Shown here piece after piece: positions 42,681 to 51,955 of a stretch of 64,000 nt of DNA. The position numbers were made by a program, and so were the translations under genes. Positions within the stretch are counted from its first letter, which is position 1. Each line of letters begins with the position of its first letter. Under the pieces are notes generated by a model. That model did not search any database. It saw only the letters and a program-made list of their open reading frames with translations, and was not told the DNA's origin. This stretch comes from Chitinimonas sp036961565 (GTDB taxonomy: Bacteria; Pseudomonadota; Gammaproteobacteria; Burkholderiales; Chitinimonadaceae). Where the stretch lies: positions 62,001 through 126,000 of the forward strand of contig NZ_JBAMDD010000010.1 of assembly GCF_036961565.1 (NCBI RefSeq), in the 5' to 3' direction.

Positions 42681-43610
42681 ATGATGTCGCCAAGACGATG
42701 GCTGTGGGCACCCATGCTTTGCCTAGCCCTTTCGATGCTGTGTGCCCAGGCGGCTGATCTACCGCGTGTGGGCTTGGTCATGAAGTCGCTGGCCAACCCA
42801 TTCTTTGTGGCCATGGCGGAGGGCGCCAAAGCCCATGCGCAGTCGCACGCGGGCAAGTACACCTTGGTGCTGACAGGTATTGAGAATGAAACCGACAAGG
42901 CCGGGCAGATACGGCTGGTCGAGAAAATGATCTCCGACAAGGTCAGCGCCATCGTGATCGCCCCTGCCGATTCGCGTGACCTGGTGCCGGTGGTGCGCAA
43001 GGCGCTGGCGGCGGGCATTCTGGTGGTCAATATCGATAACAAGTTTGATGACCGCGTGCTGGCTGAGCAGGGCATCAATATTCCGTTTGTGGGTCCGAGC
43101 AATCGCCAGGGGGCGCGTGAGGTGGGGGCGTACTTGGCACGCCAGCTGAAACCTGGCGATAAGGTCGCCATCATCGAGGGTATCTCCAGCACCACCAATG
43201 CCCAGGCGAGGACGGCGGGTTTTCGCGAGGCCATGGCGAGCGTGGGTGCAGATGTAGTGGCGGTTCGCAGCGGCCTGTGGGAAACCGCGCCAGCCCAAAA
43301 GCTGGCGGCTGATTTGCTGAAAGCCCATCCCGACCTGAAGGCCTTGCTTTGCGGTAACGACAGCATGGCGCTAGGCGCGGTTGCCGCCGTGCGTGCCAGC
43401 CAACGCCCGGTTGCCGTGGTGGGTTATGACAATATCCCGGCAGCTGCGCCATTGCTGGCTAGTGGCCAGTTGCTGGCAACTGCCGACCAGTACGCTGCCC
43501 AGCAAGCGGCATTTGGCATCGACCTTGTGCTGAAAGCCATACAGGAGAAGACCGAGCAGGCCTTGTTGCCGGCCATGGTGCAAACGCCTGTGAAACTGGT
43601 GGTCAAGTGA
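42681..43610 (+). CDS. sugar-type periplasmic binding protein (RbsB family), orphan
   Basis: A 309-residue periplasmic protein. A signal peptide (LCLALSMLCAQAA) precedes a family 2 (RbsB/LacI-type) binding fold: PRVGLVMKSLANPFFVAM, DKVSAIVIAPADS, AGILVVNIDNKFD, IPFVGPSNRQGAREVG, AIIEGISSTTNAQART, LLCGNDSMALGAV and VVGYDNIPAAAP. AAGGAG at 42667-42672 gives a strong start. There is no ribose-type permease or ATPase; the next gene encodes another orphan binding protein. It may act in sensing or with a distant transporter. The ligand is probably a sugar or polyol. Confidence 0.85.
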   Translation: MMSPRRWLWAPMLCLALSMLCAQAADLPRVGLVMKSLANPFFVAMAEGAKAHAQSHAGKYTLVLTGIENETDKAGQIRLVEKMISDKVSAIVIAPADSRDLVPVVRKALAAGILVVNIDNKFDDRVLAEQGINIPFVGPSNRQGAREVGAYLARQLKPGDKVAIIEGISSTTNAQARTAGFREAMASVGADVVAVRSGLWETAPAQKLAADLLKAHPDLKALLCGNDSMALGAVAAVRASQRPVAVVGYDNIPAAAPLLASGQLLATADQYAAQQAAFGIDLVLKAIQEKTEQALLPAMVQTPVKLVVK

Positions 43611-43614
43611 CGTG

Positions 43615-44388
43615 ATGCGCGCTGCAACCTATCTGCAGGCGCTATTGGCCCTGACGTGCTGGGGCTTGCTGCAGGCTGCACCGGCTGGTGAGCCGGTCAA
43701 CGTCATGGTGGAACCCTACCCGCCCTTTGTGATCGAGGGCGGTGCTGTGCCTGCCGGGCCTTATGTCCAGGCCTTTAGGCAGTTGGCCGCAGCCCAAGGC
43801 GTGGCCGTGAACATGCAGCTGGTGCCCATACGCCGTGCGCTGCTTACGGCCGAAAAGACGCCGGGACATTGCGTTTTGGCGCTGAACTACGCCGCAGAAA
43901 CCACCGAGGTGCTGCTCTATCTTGGCCGGGTGGCACCCATGTATGTGTGGGCCTATGCCAAGCAGGGCTGGTCGGGGAGTCTGACCCGTGTGGGCGACCT
44001 GAAGCGCTATCGGGTCGGCGCCATCGACATGGCGGAATTGAGATTGTTGCTGGAGCAGCAAGGGGTAGTCTACGAGCCCTTGCAGATCAGCGGTAAAGGG
44101 GCCCAGATGCTGGCGGCCGGTAGATTCGATGTATTGCTCAGCGATATCGGCCCCGCCCTGGAGACGGCCAACAGCGTTGCACCGCTGGAGCGGCGCCTGG
44201 TGGTGCTGCGGGCGGAGCGCTGGCTGGCCTGCCACCCCAAGACCAGCCCCGTGGTGGTGGCTAAACTCAGGCTTGCGCTGCGTGAAGGCCTGTTCGCCCA
44301 GTCGACGGAGGCCATCTGGGCTCGGCATGGTCTGTCTGATTACTATCAACAAGTGCGCCGAGAATGGCCTGGCGCCATCAAACCCTGA
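43615..44388 (+). CDS. orphan periplasmic substrate-binding protein, family 3-like
   Basis: A 257-residue secreted protein. A signal peptide (LLALTCWGLLQAAPA) precedes VNVMVEPYPPFVI, an opening typical of family 3 folds. GPYVQAFRQLAAAQG, CVLALNYAAETTE and GKGAQMLAAGRFDVLL follow. It starts 4 bases after the RbsB-type gene; ATG 43615 is preferred over GTG 43612. Two orphan binding proteins in tandem and no permease make a sensory or scavenging role possible. The AEC transporter gene follows 7 bases later. Confidence 0.78.
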   Translation: MRAATYLQALLALTCWGLLQAAPAGEPVNVMVEPYPPFVIEGGAVPAGPYVQAFRQLAAAQGVAVNMQLVPIRRALLTAEKTPGHCVLALNYAAETTEVLLYLGRVAPMYVWAYAKQGWSGSLTRVGDLKRYRVGAIDMAELRLLLEQQGVVYEPLQISGKGAQMLAAGRFDVLLSDIGPALETANSVAPLERRLVVLRAERWLACHPKTSPVVVAKLRLALREGLFAQSTEAIWARHGLSDYYQQVRREWPGAIKP

Positions 44389-44395
44389 GTATTAC

Positions 44396-45271
44396 GTGCT
44401 GCTTCGCATCCTTGCCATCATCACCCCGGTACTGCTGATCGTGCTGGTGGGTTACCTCTACGCCCGCCGGCACAAGCCGGATCTGGCGGCCATGAATACC
44501 CTTACCATCGAGTTGCTGGCGCCCTTGTTGGTGTTCTCGGGCCTGACCTCGCGCGATTTTGACCTGCTGGCCAACCGCTGGTTGCTGCTGGGGGGTGCGC
44601 TGGTGGTGTTTGGCTCGGGGGCCCTGGCCTGGCTGGTGGCCCGCTGGCGGCGTTGGGATGCGCGCACCTTTGTGCCGCCCATGATGTTCGGCAATACCGC
44701 CAATATGGGCCTGCCGCTGGCTGTGCTGGCATTTGGGCCGGCGGCCTTGCCACCGGCGGTGGCCCTGTTTGTCATGACCAATATGCTGCACTTCACGGTG
44801 GGTACCCGCATGGTCAACCCGGCTGCCTCGCTGGGGGCCATGTTGCGCAGTCCCATGATACTGGCCTCGTTGGCGGGCATAGCCTGCAACCTGGCGGGCC
44901 TGCACCTGCCGGAGTGGTTGTCGCTGCCTATCAAGCTGCTGGGTGAGGCGGCCATCCCGCTGATGCTGTTTGCCCTGGGTGCTCGTATGCTCGATATCAG
45001 CCTGGCAGGTTGGCGGGTAGGCATAGTCGGGGCGGCGTTGGGGCCGCTGGCCGGCCTGGCCATGGCCTGGCTGGCGGCGCAGTTGCTGCCTTTGCAGGGT
45101 ATGGCGGTGAGCCAGCTCTATGTGTATGCGGCACTGCCACCGGCCGTCATGAACTTCATGATTGCCGAGCGCTACCAGCAGGAGCCGGACAAGGTCGCCT
45201 CCATCGTGCTGCTGGGCAATGTGGCCAGCCTGCTGTTCGTCCCCCTGGGTCTGGCGCTGGCGTTGGCGTAA
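44396..45271 (+). CDS. AEC family (auxin efflux carrier-like) transporter
   Basis: A 291-residue inner-membrane carrier with about ten helices: LAIITPVLLIVLVGYLYARR at the N-terminus, ELLAPLLVFSGL, MMFGNTANMGLPLAV (the family's conserved Asn/Gly helix), and VMNFMIAERYQQEPDKVAS-VLLGN at the C-terminus. Family members move organic acids or amino acids such as malate. The start is GTG 44396, 7 bases after the previous stop; the open frame upstream to 44129 overlaps that gene out of frame and is not translated. Substrate unknown. Confidence 0.88.
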   Translation: MLLRILAIITPVLLIVLVGYLYARRHKPDLAAMNTLTIELLAPLLVFSGLTSRDFDLLANRWLLLGGALVVFGSGALAWLVARWRRWDARTFVPPMMFGNTANMGLPLAVLAFGPAALPPAVALFVMTNMLHFTVGTRMVNPAASLGAMLRSPMILASLAGIACNLAGLHLPEWLSLPIKLLGEAAIPLMLFALGARMLDISLAGWRVGIVGAALGPLAGLAMAWLAAQLLPLQGMAVSQLYVYAALPPAVMNFMIAERYQQEPDKVASIVLLGNVASLLFVPLGLALALA

Positions 45272-45455
45272 TGGCTAGGGCAACTTGTCCATACATTGCC
45301 GTAATCCCGGATTGTGCCCATGTTGTCGCGGCTTGGTCACTACATGAGGGGTGATGTCGCGCTTTCGTAATAATCTGTCGATGTGTTGAAAATATTTGAC
45401 AGTTATATTGACGTAAGTTGTTGATTAAAAACAATTCGTGCGGCGCACAAAACCA

Positions 45456-45485
45456 TTGCGCCGGCCGCCCTCGCTCCGCTAGAAT
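45456..45485 (+). promoter_or_regulatory. possible gltB promoter
   Basis: TTGCGC (45456-45461) and TAGAAT (45480-45485) are separated by 18 bases. If used, transcription would begin about 45492, at the base of the hairpin that follows. Confidence 0.35.
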
Positions 45486-45490
45486 CGTTC

Positions 45491-45525
45491 AAGCCTGTCA
45501 GAACCACACTTGGTTCGGCAGGCTT
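45491..45525 (+). terminator. terminator-like hairpin in the gltB leader
   Basis: A stem of 15 pairs with one bulged A (45491-45506 with 45511-45525) and a 4-base loop, followed by TGTTTT. It lies about 250 bases before gltB and could be an attenuator, or the terminator of a very short leader RNA. Confidence 0.5.
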
Positions 45526-45778
45526 TGTTTTCGAAGCGCTTGGACGGCTGTTTCCGCCATCCTCTCCGCAGTTGCCTCCCCATGCCGCGACACCCGCGCG
45601 GCACACGCCGCCCGGCAGAGTGACCCTCGCCGGGCCGGCCGCAACGCCACACCAGCGTGTTTCCACGCCGGCCGGAACCAAGCGCCACTCCCCAAAAAAA
45701 GGGGCCGCGTCAGCATGTTGCCGCCACAAGCGGCTCGCATGAACGAATGCCGCCCCGCTCGCGTACGGGTAATACGAT

Positions 45779-48700
45779 ATGGATGACAGACAGCGCCGCC
45801 TTGACGGCACGCTCTACCGACCCAGCTTCGAGCAGGATTCCTGCGGCTTTGGCTTGATCGCCAACATGGACGACAAACCATCGCACTGGCTGGTTTCGAC
45901 CGCGATTTCCTCGCTGGCCAACCTCACTCATCGTGGCGCGGTCGCGGCGGATGGCAAATCGGGTGATGGCTGTGGCCTGCTGTTCCGCAAGCCTGACAGC
46001 TTCCTGCGTACCGTGGCCAAGGAGAAGGGCCTGGAACTGCGTAGCCATTACGCCGCCGGCCTGGTATTCCATAGTGCCGATCTGGAGCTGGGCAAGCAGT
46101 CGCTGGCCACCCTGAAGGCGCAGCTGGAAGAGCAGGGCCTGGAAGTGGCCGGCTTCCGTACCGTGCCGACCGATACCCGTGCCTGTGGGGCCTATGCGCT
46201 CAAGACCTTGCCGGCCATTGCCCAGGTCTTCGTCAATTGCCCGCCGCATATGGATGCCGCCAGCTTTGAGCGCCGCCTCTATATCGGCCGTCGCCTGGCC
46301 GAGAAGGCCAATGGCGGCGACAGCAGCTTCTATGTGCCGACGCTGTCAGCGCACACCATTTCGTACAAGGGCCTGGTGACGCCCGAAAACCTGCCGGTGT
46401 TCTTCCCCGATCTGCAGGACGAACGCTTCACCGCCTCGCTGGCGGTGTTCCACCAGCGTTTCAGCACCAATACCTGGCCGCAGTGGAAACTGGCCCAGCC
46501 TTTCCGCTATGTGGCACATAACGGCGAGATCAACACCATCTCGGGCAACCGTTCCTGGGCCCGCGCCCGCGAGGCCATCATGGCGTCGCCGCTGATTCCG
46601 GATATGGATGCCATCCGCCCCATCGTGCAGACCGATGGCTCGGACTCCATGAGCCTGGACAATATGCTCGAAGGCCTGCTGATGGGGGGCATAGATTTCT
46701 TCCGCGCACTGCGTCTGCTGGTACCGCCGGCCTGGCAGAACGTGGACAGCACCGACAAGGAGCTGCGGGCCTTCTACGAATACAACTCCATGCATATGGA
46801 GCCTTGGGATGGCCCTGCCGGCATCGTGCTGACCAATGGGCGCTACGCCGGCTGCATGCTGGACCGCAATGGCTTGCGCCCGGCCCGCTATGTGCTGACC
46901 CGCGACCGCCATTTCACCATCTCGTCCGAGATCGGGGTGTGGAACTACAAGCCCGAGGATGTGGTGAAGAAGGGCCGTGTGCGGCCCGGCCAGATCATTG
47001 CCGTGGATTTGCAGTCCGGCCAGTTGCTGTTGCCGCACGAGATCGACCAGAAGCTGAAGTCTGCCCACCCCTACCGGCGTTGGATCAAGCAATACGCCAA
47101 CCGGCTGGAACTGAGCATGGACGAGGACAGCGGCCGGCCGGAGCTGTCGCGCGAGCAGCTCAATGTGTTCCAGAAGCAGTTCCAGGTGTCGTTCGAGGAA
47201 CGCGATGCCGTGATACGGGTGCTGGCCGAGGATGGCCAGGAGGCTGTCGGCTCCATGGGCGACGACACCCCCATGGCGGTGCTGTCGCAACGGGTGCGTT
47301 CGCCTTATGATTTTCTGCGCCAGCAGTTTGCCCAGGTGACCAACCCGCCCATCGACCCCATACGTGAAGCGGTGGTGATGTCGCTGAACACGGTGTTCGG
47401 CTCCGAGAAGAACATCTTTGAAGAGACGGCCGACCACGCCAAGCGGATCGAAGTCAGCAGCCCGGTGCTCAGCTTCGAGAAGTTCAAGCTGCTCACCGGC
47501 CAGACCGACGAGCAGTTCCGCTCGCAGAGCTTTGACCTGAGCTACGACCCGGCCAGCACCAATCTGGCGGATGCCCTGGCTGCCCTGGCCGAGGCGGTGG
47601 TGGCGGCCTCGCGCAACGGTATTGCCATTGCCGTACTGAGCGACCGCAACCTCAGCCGTGACCGTCTTGCCATCCATGCCCTGTTTGCCACCGGCGCGGT
47701 GCATACCGCCCTGGTCAACGCCGGCCTGCGCTGCAAGACCAACCTGCTGGTGGATACTGCTACGGCGCGTGACCCGCATCATTTTGCCTGCTTGATCGGT
47801 TACGGCGCGACGGCGGTGCATCCCTATCTGGCCTATGAGGTGATCGCTGACCTGATCGCCGGAGGCCAGGTAACCGACCGCCAGTCTGAGGCCATGAGCA
47901 AGTACCGCAAGGGCATCAACAAGGGCCTGCTCAAGGTGCTGTCCAAGATGGGCATCTCCACTGTGGCGTCCTATCGCGGTGCACAGCTGTTCGAGGCCGT
48001 GGGCATCGCCGACGAGATCATTGAGCGCTGCATGCCCTTTACTGTTAGTCGTGTCGGTGGTGCGGGGTTTGCCGATTTCGAGGCCGATATGAAGGCCTTG
48101 CACAAGCTGGCGTTCAACCCCATGCGGCCGATTTCGCAAGGGGGGCTGCTCAAGTATGTGTTTGGCGAGGAATATCACGCCTACAACCCCGATGTGGTGA
48201 TGCAGCTGCAAAAGGCCGTGCAGAACGGCGACTATGCCGAGTACCTGCGCTATGCCGAGCTGGTGAACACCCGGCCGGTAGCCATGCTGCGCGACCTGAT
48301 GCGGCTGAAGCTGGATGGCGCCACGCCCATTCCCTTGGACGAGGTCGAACCGCTGGAGGCCATACTCAAGCGCTTCGATTCGGCCGGCATGTCGCTGGGT
48401 GCTTTGTCGCCCGAGGCGCACGAGGCCTTGGCCGAGGGCATGAACCGCCTGGGTGGGCGTTCCAATAGCGGCGAGGGCGGCGAAGACCCGGCGCGCTATG
48501 GCACGGCCAAGATGTCCAAGATCAAGCAGGTGGCGTCTGGCCGCTTTGGCGTCACCCCGCATTACCTGGTGAATGCCGAAGTGCTGCAGATCAAGGTGGC
48601 ACAGGGCGCCAAGCCTGGTGAGGGTGGACAGTTGCCTGGCGACAAGGTCAGCGGCCTGATTGCCCGCCTGCGCCACGCCAAGGAAGGTATCAGCCTGATC

Positions 48701-50233
48701 TCGCCGCCACCGCACCACGATATCTACTCCATCGAGGATCTGGCCCAGCTGATTTTTGACCTCAAGCAGGTCAACCCCAGTGCGCTGGTGTCGGTGAAGC
48801 TGGTGGCAGAGCCTGGTGTCGGTACCGTGGCGGCCGGTGTGGCCAAGGCCTATGCCGACCTGATTACCATCTCGGGCTATGACGGTGGTACTGGCGCTTC
48901 GCCGCTGAGCTCGGTGAAGTATGCCGGGTCGCCCTGGGAGCTGGGCCTGACCGAAGCCCAGCAGGTGCTGCGCGCCAACGGCCTGCGTGGCCGGGTGCGT
49001 GTACAGACCGACGGCGGCCTCAAGACCGGCCTGGATGTGATCAAGGCCGCCATCATGGGGGCCGAGAGTTTTGGTTTTGGTACCGGTCCCATGGTGGCGC
49101 TGGGTTGCAAGTTCCTGCGTATTTGCCATCTCAACAACTGCGCGACCGGGGTGGCCACGCAGGAGATCAAGCTGCGCTCCAAGTACTTCATCGGCCTGCC
49201 CGACATGGTGGTGAACTACTTTACCTTTATCGCCCGCGAGACCCGCGAGTGGATGGCCAAGCTGGGTGTGCGGTCCATGGCAGAACTGATAGGCCGTACC
49301 GAGCTGCTGGTGTTGCTGGAGGGGGAAAGCACCCGCCAGGGCCAGTTGCGGCTGGATGTGCTGTTGAGCCAGGGTGGCATACCCGAGGATGAGCCGCGCT
49401 ATTGCATCAGCGAGGGTAACCCCAGTTTCGACAAAGGCGAGCTGGCCGAGAAGATGGTCAAGGATGCCCTGGCTGCCATCAGCAGCAAGACCCCGGTCCA
49501 GCTGGAGTACGCCGTACGCAATATCAACCGCTCCATCGGTGCCCGCCTCAGTGGCGAGATTGCCCGCCAGCATGGCGCCGAGGGTTTGCCTGCGGGTTGC
49601 CTGGATATCCAGCTCAAGGGCTCGGCCGGCCAGAGCTTTGGCGTGTGGAATGCCAAGGGCCTGCACCTGACGCTGGAAGGTGATGCCAACGACTATGTGG
49701 GCAAGGGCATGAATGGCGGCCGCCTGGTGATCTACCCTCCTGCAGGCGTGATGTATCAGCCGCATGAGGGCACCATCATCGGCAATACCTGCCTGTATGG
49801 CGCAACCGGTGGCGAGCTGTTTGCCTCTGGCCTCGCTGGCGAGCGCTTTGCCGTGCGCAATTCCGGCGCACTGGCTGTCGTGGAAGGCCTGGGCGACCAT
49901 GGCTGCGAATACATGACGGGCGGCTGTGTCATTGCTCTGGGCCAGACCGGGCTGAACTTTGGTGCCGGCATGACGGGCGGCTTTGCCTTCGTCTACGACC
50001 GCGACGAGAAGTTTGCCTATCGCTACAACAATGAGCTGATCGATATCCATCTGATCAACGGCGAAGCCATGGGCCAGTACCGTGCCTTCCTCAAGGAGAA
50101 GATAGAACAGCACGTTGCCCTGACCGGCTCGGTAATCGGTGCGCAGATCCTGGAGGACTTCGACGACTACGTCGATTACTTCTGGCTGGTCAAGCCCAAG
50201 GCGGCCAGGCTCGATAGCCTGCTGAAAGACTAA
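45779..50233 (+). CDS. gltB: glutamate synthase (NADPH) large subunit
   Basis: Transfers the amide of glutamine to 2-oxoglutarate, giving two glutamates. The protein has 1484 residues, full length. Its class II glutaminase domain begins at Cys22 (DSCGFGLIAN), so a 21-residue propeptide is probably removed. The FMN-binding synthase domain (about 830-1200) has GYDGGTGASPLSS and DGGLKTGLDV, and the 3Fe-4S cysteines are in CKFLRICHLNNCATG. A C-terminal GXGXG beta-helix domain ends the protein. gltD follows 132 bases later. The long leader upstream may regulate it. Confidence 0.97.
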   Translation: MDDRQRRLDGTLYRPSFEQDSCGFGLIANMDDKPSHWLVSTAISSLANLTHRGAVAADGKSGDGCGLLFRKPDSFLRTVAKEKGLELRSHYAAGLVFHSADLELGKQSLATLKAQLEEQGLEVAGFRTVPTDTRACGAYALKTLPAIAQVFVNCPPHMDAASFERRLYIGRRLAEKANGGDSSFYVPTLSAHTISYKGLVTPENLPVFFPDLQDERFTASLAVFHQRFSTNTWPQWKLAQPFRYVAHNGEINTISGNRSWARAREAIMASPLIPDMDAIRPIVQTDGSDSMSLDNMLEGLLMGGIDFFRALRLLVPPAWQNVDSTDKELRAFYEYNSMHMEPWDGPAGIVLTNGRYAGCMLDRNGLRPARYVLTRDRHFTISSEIGVWNYKPEDVVKKGRVRPGQIIAVDLQSGQLLLPHEIDQKLKSAHPYRRWIKQYANRLELSMDEDSGRPELSREQLNVFQKQFQVSFEERDAVIRVLAEDGQEAVGSMGDDTPMAVLSQRVRSPYDFLRQQFAQVTNPPIDPIREAVVMSLNTVFGSEKNIFEETADHAKRIEVSSPVLSFEKFKLLTGQTDEQFRSQSFDLSYDPASTNLADALAALAEAVVAASRNGIAIAVLSDRNLSRDRLAIHALFATGAVHTALVNAGLRCKTNLLVDTATARDPHHFACLIGYGATAVHPYLAYEVIADLIAGGQVTDRQSEAMSKYRKGINKGLLKVLSKMGISTVASYRGAQLFEAVGIADEIIERCMPFTVSRVGGAGFADFEADMKALHKLAFNPMRPISQGGLLKYVFGEEYHAYNPDVVMQLQKAVQNGDYAEYLRYAELVNTRPVAMLRDLMRLKLDGATPIPLDEVEPLEAILKRFDSAGMSLGALSPEAHEALAEGMNRLGGRSNSGEGGEDPARYGTAKMSKIKQVASGRFGVTPHYLVNAEVLQIKVAQGAKPGEGGQLPGDKVSGLIARLRHAKEGISLISPPPHHDIYSIEDLAQLIFDLKQVNPSALVSVKLVAEPGVGTVAAGVAKAYADLITISGYDGGTGASPLSSVKYAGSPWELGLTEAQQVLRANGLRGRVRVQTDGGLKTGLDVIKAAIMGAESFGFGTGPMVALGCKFLRICHLNNCATGVATQEIKLRSKYFIGLPDMVVNYFTFIARETREWMAKLGVRSMAELIGRTELLVLLEGESTRQGQLRLDVLLSQGGIPEDEPRYCISEGNPSFDKGELAEKMVKDALAAISSKTPVQLEYAVRNINRSIGARLSGEIARQHGAEGLPAGCLDIQLKGSAGQSFGVWNAKGLHLTLEGDANDYVGKGMNGGRLVIYPPAGVMYQPHEGTIIGNTCLYGATGGELFASGLAGERFAVRNSGALAVVEGLGDHGCEYMTGGCVIALGQTGLNFGAGMTGGFAFVYDRDEKFAYRYNNELIDIHLINGEAMGQYRAFLKEKIEQHVALTGSVIGAQILEDFDDYVDYFWLVKPKAARLDSLLKD

Positions 50234-50365
50234 GTGTGAGGGGCGGGGCCGGCATGGCGGGATGATACACCGCATGCCTACCCCGCTCTGTGCAGATCAA
50301 ACGATGCGCAAGCGCCTGCGGGCCGACCCCGCCAGCCTTGCCCATCCCACCTCACGAGGCATCAC

Positions 50366-51778
50366 ATGGGTGACGTATTCAAGTTCTTGAACCTGCCGCG
50401 CGATCCTGGCCAGAAGTTCGAGGCGGCGTTCCGCCGCAGCAAGTTCATCGAGATCTACGCGCCGCTGCAGAAAAGCGACGCCGCCGAACAGGCTGGCCGC
50501 TGCCTGAGCTGTGGCAATCCCTATTGCGAGTGGGAATGCCCGGTGCACAACTACATTCCCAACTGGCTCAAGCTGGTAGAGGAAGGCCGCTTGTTCGAGG
50601 CGGCCGAGCTGAGCCACAAGACCAACTCCCTGCCCGAGATCTGCGGCCGCGTCTGCCCGCAAGACCGTTTGTGTGAGGGCGCCTGCACCCTGAACCAGGG
50701 CGGCTTCGGTGCCGTCACCATAGGCTCGGTCGAGAAGTACATCACCGACGAGGCCTATAAGCAGGGCTGGCGGCCGGACATGTCGCAGGTGATCAAGACC
50801 GACAAGCGCGTCGCCATCATCGGCGCTGGCCCAGCAGGACTGGCGGCGGCCGATATGCTGGTGCGCAATGGCGTGGCACCGGTGGTGTACGACCGCTACG
50901 AGGAAATCGGCGGCCTGCTGACCTTTGGTATCCCGGAGTTCAAACTGGAGAAGGATATAGTCCGCCGTCGCCGCACCATACTGGAGGACATGGGGGTGGA
51001 GTTCCGCCTCAATACCGAGATCGGCACCGACATCGCATTCGAGAGCCTGCTGGCCGACTACGATGCCGTCTTCATGGGCATGGGTGCCTACCAGTACATG
51101 AAGGGGGGCTTCCCCGGCGAGAACCTGCTGGGCGTGATCGAGGCGCTGCCTTTTCTGGTCAACAATATCCGCCATCGCATGGCGACCCTGCCGGAGGGCG
51201 AAACCCACCTGAGCATGGAAGGCAAGCGAGTCGTGGTGCTGGGGGGCGGCGATACCGCCATGGACTGCAACCGCACCAGCATACGCCAGGGTGCCGCCAA
51301 GGTGATCTGCGCCTATCGGCGCGACGAAGCCAATATGCCGGGCTCCAAGCGTGAAGTGGCCAATGCCAAGGAAGAAGGGGTGGAGTTCCTGTGGAACCGC
51401 CAACCCGTCGAGATCGTGCGCTTGAATGGCAAGCTCGGTGTAAAGCTGGTCACTACCCAGCTGGGCGAACCCGACGCCAAGGGCCGCCGTGCGCCCGTCA
51501 TCGTGCCGGGCTCGGAGGAAATCATAGAGTGCGACCATGTCATCGTCGCCTTTGGTTTCCAGGTACAACCCGAGCCCTGGTTTGAGGGTAATGGCATCCA
51601 GACTGATGAGCGTGGCCGCACCCTGGCCCGTGAGAAGCAGACCTTCAAGCACCAGACCAGCAATCCCAAGGTGTTTGCCGGCGGCGACCAGGTACGGGGC
51701 GCCGACCTGGTGGTGCGCGCGGTGTTTGAAGGCCGGCAGGCGGCGGAAGGCATGCTGGCTTATATGGGCGTGTGGTAG
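50366..51778 (+). CDS. gltD: glutamate synthase (NADPH) small subunit
   Basis: Supplies electrons from NADPH through FAD and iron-sulfur centres to GltB. The protein has 470 residues. N-terminal cysteines for two 4Fe-4S clusters are visible in CLSCGNPYCEWECPVHN and ICGRVCPQDRLCEGAC. The FAD Rossmann motif is GAGPAGLAAADML (about 151-163), the NADPH motif is VVLGGGDTAMDCNRT, and the C-terminus has FAGGDQVRGADLVVRAV. CGAGG-type ribosome site lies before ATG 50366. A bidirectional terminator follows about 100 bases after the stop. Confidence 0.97.
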   Translation: MGDVFKFLNLPRDPGQKFEAAFRRSKFIEIYAPLQKSDAAEQAGRCLSCGNPYCEWECPVHNYIPNWLKLVEEGRLFEAAELSHKTNSLPEICGRVCPQDRLCEGACTLNQGGFGAVTIGSVEKYITDEAYKQGWRPDMSQVIKTDKRVAIIGAGPAGLAAADMLVRNGVAPVVYDRYEEIGGLLTFGIPEFKLEKDIVRRRRTILEDMGVEFRLNTEIGTDIAFESLLADYDAVFMGMGAYQYMKGGFPGENLLGVIEALPFLVNNIRHRMATLPEGETHLSMEGKRVVVLGGGDTAMDCNRTSIRQGAAKVICAYRRDEANMPGSKREVANAKEEGVEFLWNRQPVEIVRLNGKLGVKLVTTQLGEPDAKGRRAPVIVPGSEEIIECDHVIVAFGFQVQPEPWFEGNGIQTDERGRTLAREKQTFKHQTSNPKVFAGGDQVRGADLVVRAVFEGRQAAEGMLAYMGVW

Positions 51779-51876
51779 GCTTGATGTCGGTAGGGCAGTT
51801 GCCTAGACAACTGCCACCATCGCCTTTGTTATTGCCGACATATCGGCTTGCGATGGGCCCAGGTATGCGATGAAAC

Positions 51877-51917
51877 AGAATCGGCACAGTCAGTATGCTG
51901 TGCCGATTCTATTTATT
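51877..51917. terminator. bidirectional terminator between gltD and a lipoprotein gene
   Basis: A perfect 13-bp stem (51877-51889 with 51898-51910) with an 8-base loop is followed by ATTTATT. A stem of this kind between convergent genes can serve both strands. Confidence 0.8.
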
Positions 51918-51955
51918 GCCGCAGGGAAACTGCCTGTGGGATGCGCAGGCGTGGT

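Larger units (their letters stand above)
45272..45778. other. 507-base gltB leader region
   Basis: No gene was recognised. An AT-rich part (45355-45435) with TTGACA and TTGACG hexamers is followed by a GC-rich part holding a possible promoter (45456-45485), a strong hairpin (45491-45525) and a second small hairpin near 45690 (CCCC-A7-GGGG). A 13-codon frame at 45582-45623 has no ribosome site. Confidence 0.45.

Noticed and set aside
45582..45623. A 13-codon arginine-rich frame in the gltB leader
   Set aside because: No ribosome site and GC-rich composition make a random frame more likely than a leader peptide.
46346..50275. A 1309-residue open frame opposite gltB
   Set aside because: Antisense shadow produced by strong codon bias; no start signals or recognisable domains.
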